A stretch of 64,000 nucleotides of DNA from positions 1-64,000 of the forward strand of contig NZ_JAGFBF010000004.1 of assembly GCF_017583045.1 (NCBI RefSeq). The letters run 5' to 3'. The number at the start of each line of letters is the position of its first letter. Within the stretch, counting starts at the first letter, position 1. Below are positions 34,859 through 43,616 of this stretch, in pieces. This DNA is from Leucobacter tardus (GTDB lineage: Bacteria; Actinomycetota; Actinomycetes; Actinomycetales; Microbacteriaceae). Below the pieces are notes generated by a model. It searched no databases and was not told the origin of the DNA. It saw only the letters and a list, made by a program, of their open reading frames with translations. The position numbers and the translations under genes are program-made.

Positions 34859-37800
34859 TTGGGATACTCAGCAGATACCCGCGCGCGTCTCCGGAGAAAG
34901 CGGAAACGGGTGCTCGGGGGAGTTACGGCGGGGGCCACAGCCTTCGCCCTGATCGGCATGGGCGCCTCCGTCGCTCAGGCCGATCAAGTCACCACGGATG
35001 CCGACTCGGCCGCGCACGGGCACTTCGTCTGGCTCGAGGGGCTCGGCATCGACGTGGCTGGCGGCGCGAGCACCATCACCGAGTTCGATGCAGAGCCTGG
35101 GCCGACGAACGCATCCCTCAATCTTGAAGCTCTGGAAGCCGTTGAATTGAGCCTGGGGAACCTCACGCTCCCGTTGCTCTCGGACGGAGAGAGCCCCGGC
35201 TTGTTGAGCTTGGGGAGCGCGGGTCTGCTCGAGAGCTACTCAGCGTCTCCCTCGAGCACGGAATCCAACGCGGCTTCCGGACTCATCACAGCGGAGGGCG
35301 GCATCAACTTCGACGCGGCGGATGATCCGGCATTCGCTCCGGCGAGCATTGATCTCACGAGCCTCTTCAGCCAGCTGGGTATCGACGGTCTGACGGACGA
35401 CGTCCTCGACGAGGCAACGTTCGAACTCGGCGCGCTCGCGTCGGAAGCTCAGAAGACCGGACCGGATCAGTCCAGCCAATACATGCTGAGCAATGCCGAG
35501 ATGGCGCTGCACAGCCCCGCGCTCGACGATGTGGTCGGAGCGGTCGACGAGGCGACCGGAGCGGCGGGAGCAGCGCTTGACGGTCTGGTCGGCAGCGGCG
35601 GCGCCATCTCTGCGGTCGTGCAGACCGCAGTGAACGCGCTCCAAGGATTGTCGGTCGTTGGTCTTTCCATCTCGGTCGCGGACCTCGGAATCGACACCAC
35701 CGGCCTGGTCGACAGCGTGCGTGAGGAGCTCTTGCAGACGCCGATTAACAACGCCGCCACCGCCGACGGCCCGGCATCGATCAACATTGACCTCTCTACC
35801 GGCACGATCTCCGTCAATGTTGAAGATCTGCTTATCGGACCGGGTGGCGTCTACGAGGGCCTCACACTGAGTACCCTCCCGGCGAATGCGGACCTCCTTT
35901 CAGACGATGTTCTGAACTCGATTGTCAGCGGAGTGACCGATGCTCTCACGGGAACGGGGCCGAACTCCCTGACGACGAAAGCGACTGATCTGTTGACGCA
36001 GGGCATCTACAGCCTGGCTCTCGATCTGAACATCCAGGCAACGGCACCGATTCTCGGAACAACGAACATCACTCTCGAGGACAGTGCTGGCAATCCTGGA
36101 ACCCTCGGAGGCGTGCTAGGGATCGATGGTTACCCTGCCGCGGACCTCGAGGTGTCCGGTGGCGTACTGGGTGCTGTGGGAGGTCTCGTAACGCCCATCC
36201 TGTCAACGCTGCTAACCGGACTCGGAAACGCGGTGCAGCCCGTGGTGGACACTGCTGTCACGAACCTCAGCGTGGTGTTGAACGCGGCGCTTCAGCCGCT
36301 GATCACCGCGTTGACGGGTGAAGACGCGCTGTTCAAGGAGGCGCTCGACCAGGTTGCGACGTTCACGGTCAATGCGCAGCCCGGAAGCGGTGACTTCGGT
36401 GAGGGCAGTTTCACTGTTCGTGCTCTCGACCTTCAACTGCTCCCTGGCGTCTTGACTGATCCAGTGAACCTGCAGCTCGCCTCGTCCACGGTAACGGCGC
36501 TCGACGAAGCCGCGGCGACGCTGACGGGGACTCCGAACCCGGTGGAGCAGGGTGGCACGGTCACCCTGACCGGTGATGGGTTCGATCCGGGTGAGGATGT
36601 CACGGTGACGTTCCCTGATGGGACGACGACCACGGTGACTGCTGAGGAGGACGGGACGATTTCCACGACGTGGGATGTTCCGGCTGATCAGGAGCTCGGT
36701 GATGTGACGTTCACTGCGGTGGGTGGCACGAGTGGTCAGGAAGCGACGGCGACGGTGACGGTTGAGGCCGCTGCGGTTGATGCGACGCTGACGGGGACTC
36801 CGAACCCGGTGGAGCAGGGTGGCACGGTCACCCTGACCGGTGATGGGTTCGATCCGGGTGAGGATGTCACGGTGACGTTCCCTGATGGGACGACGACCAC
36901 GGTGACTGCTGAGGAGGACGGGACGATTTCCACGACGTGGGATGTTCCGGCTGATCAGGAGCTCGGTGATGTGACGTTCACTGCGGTGGGTGGCACGAGT
37001 GGTCAGGAAGCGACGGCGACGGTGACGGTTGAGGCCGCGGTCGCTGACGCGAACGTCAACGCATCCGCATCGGCATCGGCTTCGGCAGACGCCGCAGCGG
37101 ACGACGACGCAACCGCTTCGGCTCAGGCCGCCGCACAGGCAGCGGCTGATGAGGACGCGAACGCGACGGCTTCCGCCGCCGCAGATGTGTCGGCAAATGC
37201 TGCTGCCGAGGCGGCGGCGAACGAGGACGCCTCGACGGACGCTTCGGCCGAGTCCAACGCTGCAGCATCCGCTGCGGCCGAGGCGAGTGCCGACTCGACC
37301 GCTGATTCGGCCCAGGATGCGGACGCTTCGGCAGCCGCTTCCGCCGCTGCTGAAGCTGATGCGACCGCTGCGGCATCCGCTGCCTCGGAAGCCGCAGCTG
37401 AGACGGATGCGTCAACGGATGCGTCGTCGGCTGCGTCGGCCGACGCGACTGCGAACGCGAATGTCAACGCATCCGCTTCGGCTTCGGCTTCGGCTGACGC
37501 CGCTGCAGACGATGACGCGACCGCATCGGCAACCGCGGCCGCTGTGGCTGCCGCCGATGAAGACGCGAACTCGACGGCTTCGGCTGCGGCCGACACCTCC
37601 GCGAACGCTGCTGCTGAGGCAGCGGCGAACGAGGACGCGTCGACCACCGCTTCGGCCGAGTCCAACGCTGCAGCATCTGCTGCAGCCGAGGCGAGTGCCG
37701 ATTCGACGGCTGACTCGGCGCAGGACGCGGACGCTTCGGCAGCCGCCTCTGCTGCCGCTGAAACTGACGCGACTGCAGCGGCATCCGCCGCCTCGGAAGC

Positions 37801-38623
37801 CGCCGCTGAAACCGACGCCTCGGCCACGTCGTCGAGCACCGCCTCTGCCGATGTGAGTGCTGACGCCGCCGCTGACCCGGCTGCAGATGCAACGGTTACC
37901 GCGGATGCTGACGCGAATGTCAACGCATCGGCCTCGGCTTCGGCGTCTGCGAATGCGGACGACGAGTCGAACGCAGCGGCGACCGCCGCCGCACAGGCCG
38001 CCGCTGACGAGGACGCGAATTCGACCGCTTCGGCTGCTGCCGACACCTCCGCGAACGCCGCTGCTGAGGCGGCGGCGAACGAGGACGCGTCGACGACGGC
38101 GTCGGCTGAGTCGAACGCTGCGGCCTCCGCCGCGGCTCAGGCGAGTGCCGATTCCACGGCTGATTCGGCTCAGGACGCTCAGGCTTCGGCTGCGGCCAAT
38201 GCGGATGCGACTGCTGCATCTGAGGCTGCCGCGTCGGCTTCGGCGGAGGCTGCTGCCGAGGCGAATGCCTCGGCCTCGGCTTCGAGCTCGGCCTCGGCCG
38301 ATGTGAGCGCTGATGCGACGGCTGCTGCAGCTGCCGCGTCGCAGGCGGATGCGGACGCATCGGCTGCGGCCTCGGCGGACTCTTCCGCGAATGTTGATGC
38401 TGATGCCTCGGCTGCTGCCGGTGCTGCTGCGGACGACAACACCTCGGCTTCGGCGAACGCTGCCGCGGACAACGCGGCATCGGGTTCGGCCGCAGCCAAG
38501 GGCGATCTGTCGAACACGGGAGCCTCGAATCTGGCGCTGATGGGGACCGCGGCGGCACTGCTGCTGCTCCTGGGTGCTGGTGCCTTCGCGCTCCAGCGGT
38601 ACCGTAGTCGTCAGACGCAGTAA
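34859..38623 (+). CDS. Cell-wall-anchored choice-of-anchor G repeat protein
   Basis: A 1,254-residue secreted surface protein. The TTG start at 34859 follows GGGGAGGGG; longer readings lack a signal peptide at the N-terminus. Order: signal peptide (RRKRKR, hydrophobic core, cleavage after AQA about residue 40); domain to about residue 545 resembling choice-of-anchor G proteins (ASGLITAEGGINFD and repeated Leu/Gly/Asp segments); two Ig-like units of 89 residues (from 553 and 642, LTGTPNPVEQGGTVTLTGDG), identical even in DNA; an Ala/Ser/Asp/Glu-rich stalk of about 490 residues with three imperfect repeats beginning DANVNASASASAS; LSNTG at 1217-1221, membrane helix, RYRSRQTQ tail. The sorting signal has Ser for Pro. 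No sortase gene is in the window. Confidence 0.8.
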   Translation: MGYSADTRARLRRKRKRVLGGVTAGATAFALIGMGASVAQADQVTTDADSAAHGHFVWLEGLGIDVAGGASTITEFDAEPGPTNASLNLEALEAVELSLGNLTLPLLSDGESPGLLSLGSAGLLESYSASPSSTESNAASGLITAEGGINFDAADDPAFAPASIDLTSLFSQLGIDGLTDDVLDEATFELGALASEAQKTGPDQSSQYMLSNAEMALHSPALDDVVGAVDEATGAAGAALDGLVGSGGAISAVVQTAVNALQGLSVVGLSISVADLGIDTTGLVDSVREELLQTPINNAATADGPASINIDLSTGTISVNVEDLLIGPGGVYEGLTLSTLPANADLLSDDVLNSIVSGVTDALTGTGPNSLTTKATDLLTQGIYSLALDLNIQATAPILGTTNITLEDSAGNPGTLGGVLGIDGYPAADLEVSGGVLGAVGGLVTPILSTLLTGLGNAVQPVVDTAVTNLSVVLNAALQPLITALTGEDALFKEALDQVATFTVNAQPGSGDFGEGSFTVRALDLQLLPGVLTDPVNLQLASSTVTALDEAAATLTGTPNPVEQGGTVTLTGDGFDPGEDVTVTFPDGTTTTVTAEEDGTISTTWDVPADQELGDVTFTAVGGTSGQEATATVTVEAAAVDATLTGTPNPVEQGGTVTLTGDGFDPGEDVTVTFPDGTTTTVTAEEDGTISTTWDVPADQELGDVTFTAVGGTSGQEATATVTVEAAVADANVNASASASASADAAADDDATASAQAAAQAAADEDANATASAAADVSANAAAEAAANEDASTDASAESNAAASAAAEASADSTADSAQDADASAAASAAAEADATAAASAASEAAAETDASTDASSAASADATANANVNASASASASADAAADDDATASATAAAVAAADEDANSTASAAADTSANAAAEAAANEDASTTASAESNAAASAAAEASADSTADSAQDADASAAASAAAETDATAAASAASEAAAETDASATSSSTASADVSADAAADPAADATVTADADANVNASASASASANADDESNAAATAAAQAAADEDANSTASAAADTSANAAAEAAANEDASTTASAESNAAASAAAQASADSTADSAQDAQASAAANADATAASEAAASASAEAAAEANASASASSSASADVSADATAAAAAASQADADASAAASADSSANVDADASAAAGAAADDNTSASANAAADNAASGSAAAKGDLSNTGASNLALMGTAAALLLLLGAGAFALQRYRSRQTQ
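36515..37038 (+). repeat. Tandem 257-bp identical repeats
   Basis: Bases 36515-36771 and 36782-37038 appear identical through 257 bases (period 267) and encode the two Ig-like units of the cell-wall protein. Identity at silent positions implies a recent duplication or ongoing gene conversion. Confidence 0.9.
37046..38380 (+). repeat. Imperfect 136-152 residue Ala/Ser-rich repeats
   Basis: The coding sequence for NVNASASASAS recurs with GTCAAC at 37055, 37463 and 37919, giving periods of 408 and 456 bases. Each unit contains EDAN or EDAS, AESNAAASAAA and DSTADSAQDA blocks. The stretch encodes an acidic, Ala-rich, probably extended stalk. Confidence 0.8.
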
Positions 38624-38634
38624 TCGCTCTCTGC

Positions 38635-38682
38635 GCCCGGTGCGGGTGAGGTCGTGATGTCACGGCTTCGCCCACACCGGGC
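38635..38682 (+). terminator. Hairpin after the cell-wall protein gene
   Basis: GCCCGGTG (38635-38642) pairs with CACCGGGC (38675-38682), followed by GTTTC, twelve bases after the stop codon. It may end most transcripts of the surface protein while letting some reach the DUF5819 gene. Confidence 0.45.
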
Positions 38683-38741
38683 GTTTCGGGCGTCGCAAGC
38701 GTTCGACCGCCGTACGTCGCAGATCGAATCGAAGGAGAGCT

Positions 38742-39566
38742 GTGGGCTCAGAGTCGTTCCCCTCAGGCACTCGGAAGCCGAAGGTGTGGGTGCGCGTCAT
38801 CGCATTCGCGGCGGTGCTGGCGACCGCTTGGCACATCTTCGCCTCGTTCCTCTGGATCGCACCACCGTCGCCGTTGCGCGAGGTGGTGCCGGGGAGTGCG
38901 TTGAGTTCGTACATGCTCCCGATGTTCGGGCAGTCGTGGAGCGTGTTCGCTCCGGAGCCGATCAACGGAGATTTCCACTTCAACGTCCGCGCCAAGGTGC
39001 AGGGCGATGATGGTGAGTTGCGGGAGACCGGCTGGGTGAGTGCGACCGATGTGGAGCTCTCCATGATCCGCTACAACCTGACGCCTCCGCGCGGTGGTTT
39101 GCAGTCGAGCGAGGTCGCATCGAGTTACAAGACCGCCTACGACAAACTTGAGCAGGTGCAGCGGACGACCGTGGGCGGAGATTTCGCCGTCGATGAGTGG
39201 CTGGTGGGTCTGGAGGCCGCGCTCGAGAATCAGGCGGAGGCGGCGACGCAGAACGCCGATGCGGATGAGGAGCCGGTGGAGGTGAACACCGCGGAGATCG
39301 CGCAGTTGGTCGCCGAAGAGCGCCGAGCCGCTGCGTATGCGACGCAGGTGGCCCGCGCGATCTGGGGTGCCGATGTCGAGGAAGTGCAGTATCGCGTCAG
39401 TCGTCAGAACGTGGTTCCGTTCGCAGATCGCCACAACGCCGACGCGGAGCGTCCTGAGCCTTCGGTGATCCTGCCGGGCTGGCGGGGTCCGGTCGTCGAG
39501 GAGGGGCAGGACGACGGCAACTTCGCCGAGACCTTCCGCAAGCAGTATGAGAGGAATGCCGAATGA
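38742..39566 (+). CDS. DUF5819 family membrane protein (SdpA-like)
   Basis: A 274-residue protein with one N-terminal membrane helix (about residues 16-40) and an extracytoplasmic domain containing FGQSWSVFAPEPINGDFHFN, the DUF5819 hallmark (consensus QNWxxFAPxP). The C-terminal half holds an acidic, Gln/Ala-rich insertion (about 150-195). GTG start with AAGGAG five bases upstream. Its stop overlaps the ATG of the HTTM gene. The pairing of a W-x-x-FxPxP single-pass protein with an HTTM membrane protein mirrors SdpA/SdpB, needed for maturation of the Bacillus SDP toxin; this similarity is inferred from layout and motif. Confidence 0.75.
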   Translation: MGSESFPSGTRKPKVWVRVIAFAAVLATAWHIFASFLWIAPPSPLREVVPGSALSSYMLPMFGQSWSVFAPEPINGDFHFNVRAKVQGDDGELRETGWVSATDVELSMIRYNLTPPRGGLQSSEVASSYKTAYDKLEQVQRTTVGGDFAVDEWLVGLEAALENQAEAATQNADADEEPVEVNTAEIAQLVAEERRAAAYATQVARAIWGADVEEVQYRVSRQNVVPFADRHNADAERPEPSVILPGWRGPVVEEGQDDGNFAETFRKQYERNAE

Positions 39567-40666
39567 GCGATCAGCCCACCACCCCGGTCGCGCGATTCGG
39601 CGCATTCATCGGGAGTCTCATCGCGGGTGCATGGATGGCCGCGATGAACGGACTCGGTCGAGCGATCGAGACGCTCGAACGTTGGCTCTTCAGCGGAAAG
39701 AAGTCACTGTACGGCTTGGCCGTCACGCGCATCATCTTCGGACTGACGGCATTCGGATTGCTGCTGACCAACTTCAGTACCCGTTTGTACACCTTCGGAT
39801 CGGGATCGGCTTGGAACGGAGAGATGCGCGCGCCGCTCAGCGATTTCCCGCAGATATGGCTGTTCAGCGCATTCCACCGCGTCGCCGCGAACGATGTCGC
39901 CTTCACGATCCTCTATCTCCTGCTCATGGGCCTCGCAGTGCTCTTCGCGCTCGGCTGGCGGTTCCGGATCGTCCTGCCGGTGTTCTTCGTGATGTGGGTC
40001 AGTTTCATCGAGATGAACGACATGGTCGGCGATCAGGGCGACAATATGTTCAGGATCGCGTTGATCCTGCTCTTCTTCGCGGATCCCGCCGCGCGCTGGT
40101 CGCTCGACGCCAGACGGCGCGCGAAGCGCGAATGGTTCCCACCGGGAAGCTCGGGTCATCAGATCGGTACCGTACTGCACAACCTCGCCCTCGTCGCCCT
40201 CACCGCGCAGGTCGCGTTCGTGTACGCCGCGGGTGGCCTGTACAAGGCACAGGGCGCGCCATGGGCAGAGGGGTATGCGGTGTACAACCCACTGCAGACC
40301 GCGCGATTCGGGACCTGGCCCATCTTGAGCGATCTCGTGACCGCGTGGGGGCCGATGGTCGCGATCGCGACCTGGGGTTCGGTGCTGCTGCAGATCGCGT
40401 TCCTGTTCATGCTGCTGTCGCGTCCGACGCGACTTGCGGGCCTCTTCGGCATTCTGAGCTTCCACATCGCGATCGGCGTCCTCATGGGACTGCCGTGGTT
40501 CTCACTCACCATGATCGCGATCGACTCGATCTTCATCCGCGATCGGAGCTGGCACGAGCTCGGATCGCAGATCCGAGAGCGGTGGCGGGCGACTGCGCGG
40601 CAGGAGCCCACAAAGGCCGATGCGGTGGCTGACGCTGAACCGGTCGGTGTCGGAGGTGAGCGCTAG
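39563..40666 (+). CDS. HTTM-domain membrane protein (SdpB-like)
   Basis: A 367-residue polytopic protein of the HTTM family, related to the membrane half of vitamin K-dependent gamma-carboxylase and to SdpB. At least seven helices are seen; landmarks are AVTRIIFGL in helix 1, VGDQGDNMFRIALILLFF, and AGGLYKAQGAPWAEGYAVY. No epoxidase-like soluble domain follows, so true carboxylation is not implied. ATGA overlap with the DUF5819 gene shows tight coupling. Its stop codon lies inside the -10 box of radA. Possible substrate: a secreted peptide or the adjacent surface protein (inferred). Confidence 0.78.
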   Translation: MSDQPTTPVARFGAFIGSLIAGAWMAAMNGLGRAIETLERWLFSGKKSLYGLAVTRIIFGLTAFGLLLTNFSTRLYTFGSGSAWNGEMRAPLSDFPQIWLFSAFHRVAANDVAFTILYLLLMGLAVLFALGWRFRIVLPVFFVMWVSFIEMNDMVGDQGDNMFRIALILLFFADPAARWSLDARRRAKREWFPPGSSGHQIGTVLHNLALVALTAQVAFVYAAGGLYKAQGAPWAEGYAVYNPLQTARFGTWPILSDLVTAWGPMVAIATWGSVLLQIAFLFMLLSRPTRLAGLFGILSFHIAIGVLMGLPWFSLTMIAIDSIFIRDRSWHELGSQIRERWRATARQEPTKADAVADAEPVGVGGER

Positions 40667-40675
40667 GCTCGCCGC

Positions 40676-42004
40676 ATGGCGAAAACCAAGAGCGGGTACG
40701 TCTGCTCCGAGTGCGGGTGGCAGACGAGCAAGTGGGTCGGTCGCTGCGGCGGGTGCCAGCAGTGGGGCACGCTGCACGAGAAGGCGCCGGAGGGCGCGAA
40801 GCTCGCCCGTACCGTTGCCGCCACGGTGCCTGTTTCAGGGCGCGAGGCTCAGCCCATCACTCGGGTGAGCGGTGAACGGGTAGCGCATATGCCGACGGGC
40901 ATCAGCGAACTCGATCGAGTGCTCGGCGGCGGTGTCGTCCCGGGAGCGGCGATCCTGTTCTCCGGCGAACCCGGAGTCGGCAAGTCCACGCTGCTGCTCG
41001 ATGCGGCTGCGCGCGTGGCCGCGTCCGGTGCGCGGGTGCTCTACGCGAGCGGTGAAGAGTCGACCGGGCAGATCCGGTTGCGCGCCGAGCGCACCGGTGC
41101 GCTGCACGACACCCTCTTTCTCGCCAGTGAGACGGACCTGGCGACGGTGCTCGGGCACATCGAGCAGGTGCGCCCGGGGCTGATCGTCGTCGACTCGGTG
41201 CAGACGTTGGCGAGCGCCCAGGTCGAGGGCGGGGCGGGCGGTCCCGCGCAGGTGCGAGAGGTCGCGGCGGCGCTGATCCGCGTCGCGAAAGAGAGCGGAA
41301 TCCCGGTCATCATCGTCGGGCACGTCACCAAAGATGGCACGGTCGCCGGCCCTCGGTTGCTCGAGCATCTCGTCGATGTCGTGTGCCACTTCGAGGGCGA
41401 TCGGCAGACGGCGCTGCGCTTCCTTCGCTCATTGAAGAATCGCTACGGACCCACGGATGAGACCGGTTGCTTCCAGATGGCGAGCGGAGGCATCGAAGAA
41501 GTCTCCGATCCGAGCGGACTGTTTCTCAGTCGCACTGAAGAACCGGTCAGCGGAACCTGCGCGACGGTCTCGCTCGAAGGCCGCCGTGCGCTGCCCGTCG
41601 AGGTGCAGGCGCTCACCGCGACGAGCTCCACGCCGAACCCGCGTCGCGTCACCAGCGGCGTGGACTCCTCACGTATCGCCATGATCCTCGCGGTCCTGGA
41701 ACGCCACACCGGCGAGAAGCTGCACGATGTCGACGTGTACGTCTCGACGGTCGGTGGGGTGCGGCTGACCGAACCCGGCGCCGACCTCGCGATCGCACTC
41801 GCGGTGCTCTCCTCCATTCGGGATCGTCCGCTGCCGCGAGACTTCGCCGCCGTCGGCGAGCTCAGCTTGGCCGGAGAAGTGCGTGCAGTGGTGGGTGGTG
41901 ATCAGCGTGCGGCGGAAGCGAAGCGCCTCGGGTACGCGCAGTTCATGGATGCCGCGGTGAAGACCGTCGCGGCGGCGCGAGACCGACTGCTGCCACGGTC
42001 CTGA
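40676..42004 (+). CDS. radA: DNA repair protein RadA
   Basis: RecA-like branch-migration helicase, 442 residues. N-terminal zinc motif C-x2-C-x9-C-x2-C in YVCSECGWQTSKWVGRCGGC, Walker A GEPGVGKS (about residues 98-105), the RadA-specific KNRYGPTDETGCFQM, and a C-terminal Lon-like domain (RVTSGVDSSRIAMILAVLER; LAIALAVLSS). ATG at 40676 is six bases after a TAGGCT box (40664-40669) that overlaps the HTTM stop codon, so it should be leaderless and independently transcribed. Confidence 0.93.
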   Translation: MAKTKSGYVCSECGWQTSKWVGRCGGCQQWGTLHEKAPEGAKLARTVAATVPVSGREAQPITRVSGERVAHMPTGISELDRVLGGGVVPGAAILFSGEPGVGKSTLLLDAAARVAASGARVLYASGEESTGQIRLRAERTGALHDTLFLASETDLATVLGHIEQVRPGLIVVDSVQTLASAQVEGGAGGPAQVREVAAALIRVAKESGIPVIIVGHVTKDGTVAGPRLLEHLVDVVCHFEGDRQTALRFLRSLKNRYGPTDETGCFQMASGGIEEVSDPSGLFLSRTEEPVSGTCATVSLEGRRALPVEVQALTATSSTPNPRRVTSGVDSSRIAMILAVLERHTGEKLHDVDVYVSTVGGVRLTEPGADLAIALAVLSSIRDRPLPRDFAAVGELSLAGEVRAVVGGDQRAAEAKRLGYAQFMDAAVKTVAAARDRLLPRS

Positions 42005-42069
42005 ACCTCCGATTTCGTCGGCTCCGCGCACGTCACGCGTGCCCAGTTACGAGGAGTAGACTGAATTTT

Positions 42070-43563
42070 GTGAGTAATAACACGGTAGATGTCGTCCTGA
42101 TCGGCAGCGGCGTGATGAGCGCCACGCTCGGTACCTTGATCAAGCAAGTGCAGCCGGACTGGTCGGTCACGATCCTTGAATCCCGCAGCGCCGTCGCCAC
42201 CGAGAGCAGCAACGGATGGAACAACGCAGGCACCGGCCACGCCGCACTCTGCGAGCTCAACTACATGCCCGAGGCGATCGACGGCACGTTGAACGTCGAC
42301 AAGGCCGTGAGCATCAATGAGCAGTTCCAGCTGTCGCGTCAGTGGTGGAGTTCGCTGGTCCGCGAGGGTGTGCTCAATGATCCGTCGTCGTTCATCAACG
42401 CGACCCCGCATATGACCTTCGTGCGGGGCGAAGAGAACATCGCCTACCTGCGTCGGCGCTGGGAACTCCTCCGCGACGAACCGCTCTTCTCCGACCTCGA
42501 GTTCAGCGAGGATCCGGAACAGATCGCGCAGTGGGCGCCGCTGCTCATCGACCGTCGGGCGAAAGATGAGCGCTTCGCGGCGACCCGCTCCGAGAGCGGA
42601 ACCGATGTCGATTTCGGGTCGCTGAGCGTGCAGCTCATCGATCACCTGAAAGCGCAGGGCGTGGACGTCGAGATGTCGACCGAGGTTCGTCGCCTGCGTC
42701 GGCTGCCCGACGGCACCTGGGACGTGCTCGCACGCAACCGGAACGGCTACGGTCGCACGCGCATCAACGCGCGATTCGTGTTCGTCGGTGCGGGCGGCGG
42801 GGCGCTCTCGCTGCTGCAGTCGTCGAAGATCCCCGAGATCAAGGGGTTCGGCGGGTTCCCGATCAGCGGCAAGTTCTTGCGCTGCGACAACCCCGAGATC
42901 GTCCGTCAGCATCAGGCGAAGGTCTACGGCAAGGCCTCGGTCGGTGCACCCCCGATGTCGGTGCCGCACCTCGACACGCGTGTGGTCGACGGTCAGGAGA
43001 GCCTGCTCTTCGGCCCGTACGCCGGGTTCAGCCCGAACTTCTTGAAGAAGGGGTCCTGGTGGGACCTGCCGGGCTCCATCCGGTTGCACAATCTCGGACC
43101 GATGCTCAAGGTCGGCCTCACCGAGTTCTCTCTCGAGAAGTACCTGCTCAAGGAGCTCATGGCGAGCCGCGAGAAGCAGATGGAGACGCTGCGCGAGTAC
43201 ATGCCGGCCGCCCGGGCGGAGGACTGGTCGATGATCTCGGCCGGTCAGCGTGTGCAGGTCATGAAGAAGGATCCGGAGAAGGGCGGCGTGCTGCAGTTCG
43301 GCACCGAGCTCGTCACCGGCGCCGACGGCTCCATCGCCGGCTTGCTCGGAGCCTCCCCGGGAGCCTCGACCGCGGTGCACGCCATGCTCGACATCATGCA
43401 GCGCTGCTTCCCCGAGAAGTTCGAACACGAGTGGCGCGAGAAGATCGTCGAGCGCGTACCGTCCTATGGGTCCGGGCTGAACCACGATCGCGACGTCGCC
43501 GCCGCGTCGCTGGCCGAGACTGCAGAGGTTCTGGGTCTCTCGCGGCAGGCCGTCGAAGCCTAA
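42070..43563 (+). CDS. mqo: Malate:quinone oxidoreductase
   Basis: FAD-dependent, membrane-associated enzyme that oxidises malate to oxaloacetate and passes electrons to quinone, 497 residues. VVLIGSGVMSATLGTLIKQ at residues 8-26 is the FAD-binding N-terminus typical of Mqo, followed by SSNGWNNAGTGHAALCELNY, and GASPGASTAVHAMLDI near the C-terminus. GTG start seven bases after a TAGACT box (42057-42062). A hairpin follows, before the convergent HAD gene. Confidence 0.93.
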   Translation: MSNNTVDVVLIGSGVMSATLGTLIKQVQPDWSVTILESRSAVATESSNGWNNAGTGHAALCELNYMPEAIDGTLNVDKAVSINEQFQLSRQWWSSLVREGVLNDPSSFINATPHMTFVRGEENIAYLRRRWELLRDEPLFSDLEFSEDPEQIAQWAPLLIDRRAKDERFAATRSESGTDVDFGSLSVQLIDHLKAQGVDVEMSTEVRRLRRLPDGTWDVLARNRNGYGRTRINARFVFVGAGGGALSLLQSSKIPEIKGFGGFPISGKFLRCDNPEIVRQHQAKVYGKASVGAPPMSVPHLDTRVVDGQESLLFGPYAGFSPNFLKKGSWWDLPGSIRLHNLGPMLKVGLTEFSLEKYLLKELMASREKQMETLREYMPAARAEDWSMISAGQRVQVMKKDPEKGGVLQFGTELVTGADGSIAGLLGASPGASTAVHAMLDIMQRCFPEKFEHEWREKIVERVPSYGSGLNHDRDVAAASLAETAEVLGLSRQAVEA

Positions 43564-43572
43564 CGGGTGCGA

Positions 43573-43603
43573 TGACCGGCGCCGGGAGAGCCGGTGCCGG
43601 TCA
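43573..43603. terminator. Hairpin between mqo and HAD gene
   Basis: TGACCGGCGCCGG (43573-43585) pairs with CCGGTGCCGGTCA (43591-43603) with one G-T pair and a GAGAG loop. It sits between convergent genes and can serve both; no T tract. Confidence 0.55.
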
Positions 43604-43616
43604 CCACGGACCCCGG

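Noticed and set aside
36515..37038. Mobile element with direct repeats
   Set aside because: The repeats are coding tandem units within one protein; there is no transposase or terminal inverted repeat.
37055..37924. CRISPR-like array in the repeated part of the surface gene
   Set aside because: Repeats are long, imperfect and in-frame coding units without unique spacers.
37029..38540. Long open frames on both strands within the Ala/Ser-rich stalk (Arg/Pro-rich or Ala/Ser-rich products)
   Set aside because: They are shadow frames of the repetitive GC-rich coding sequence; products are pure low complexity with no start signals.
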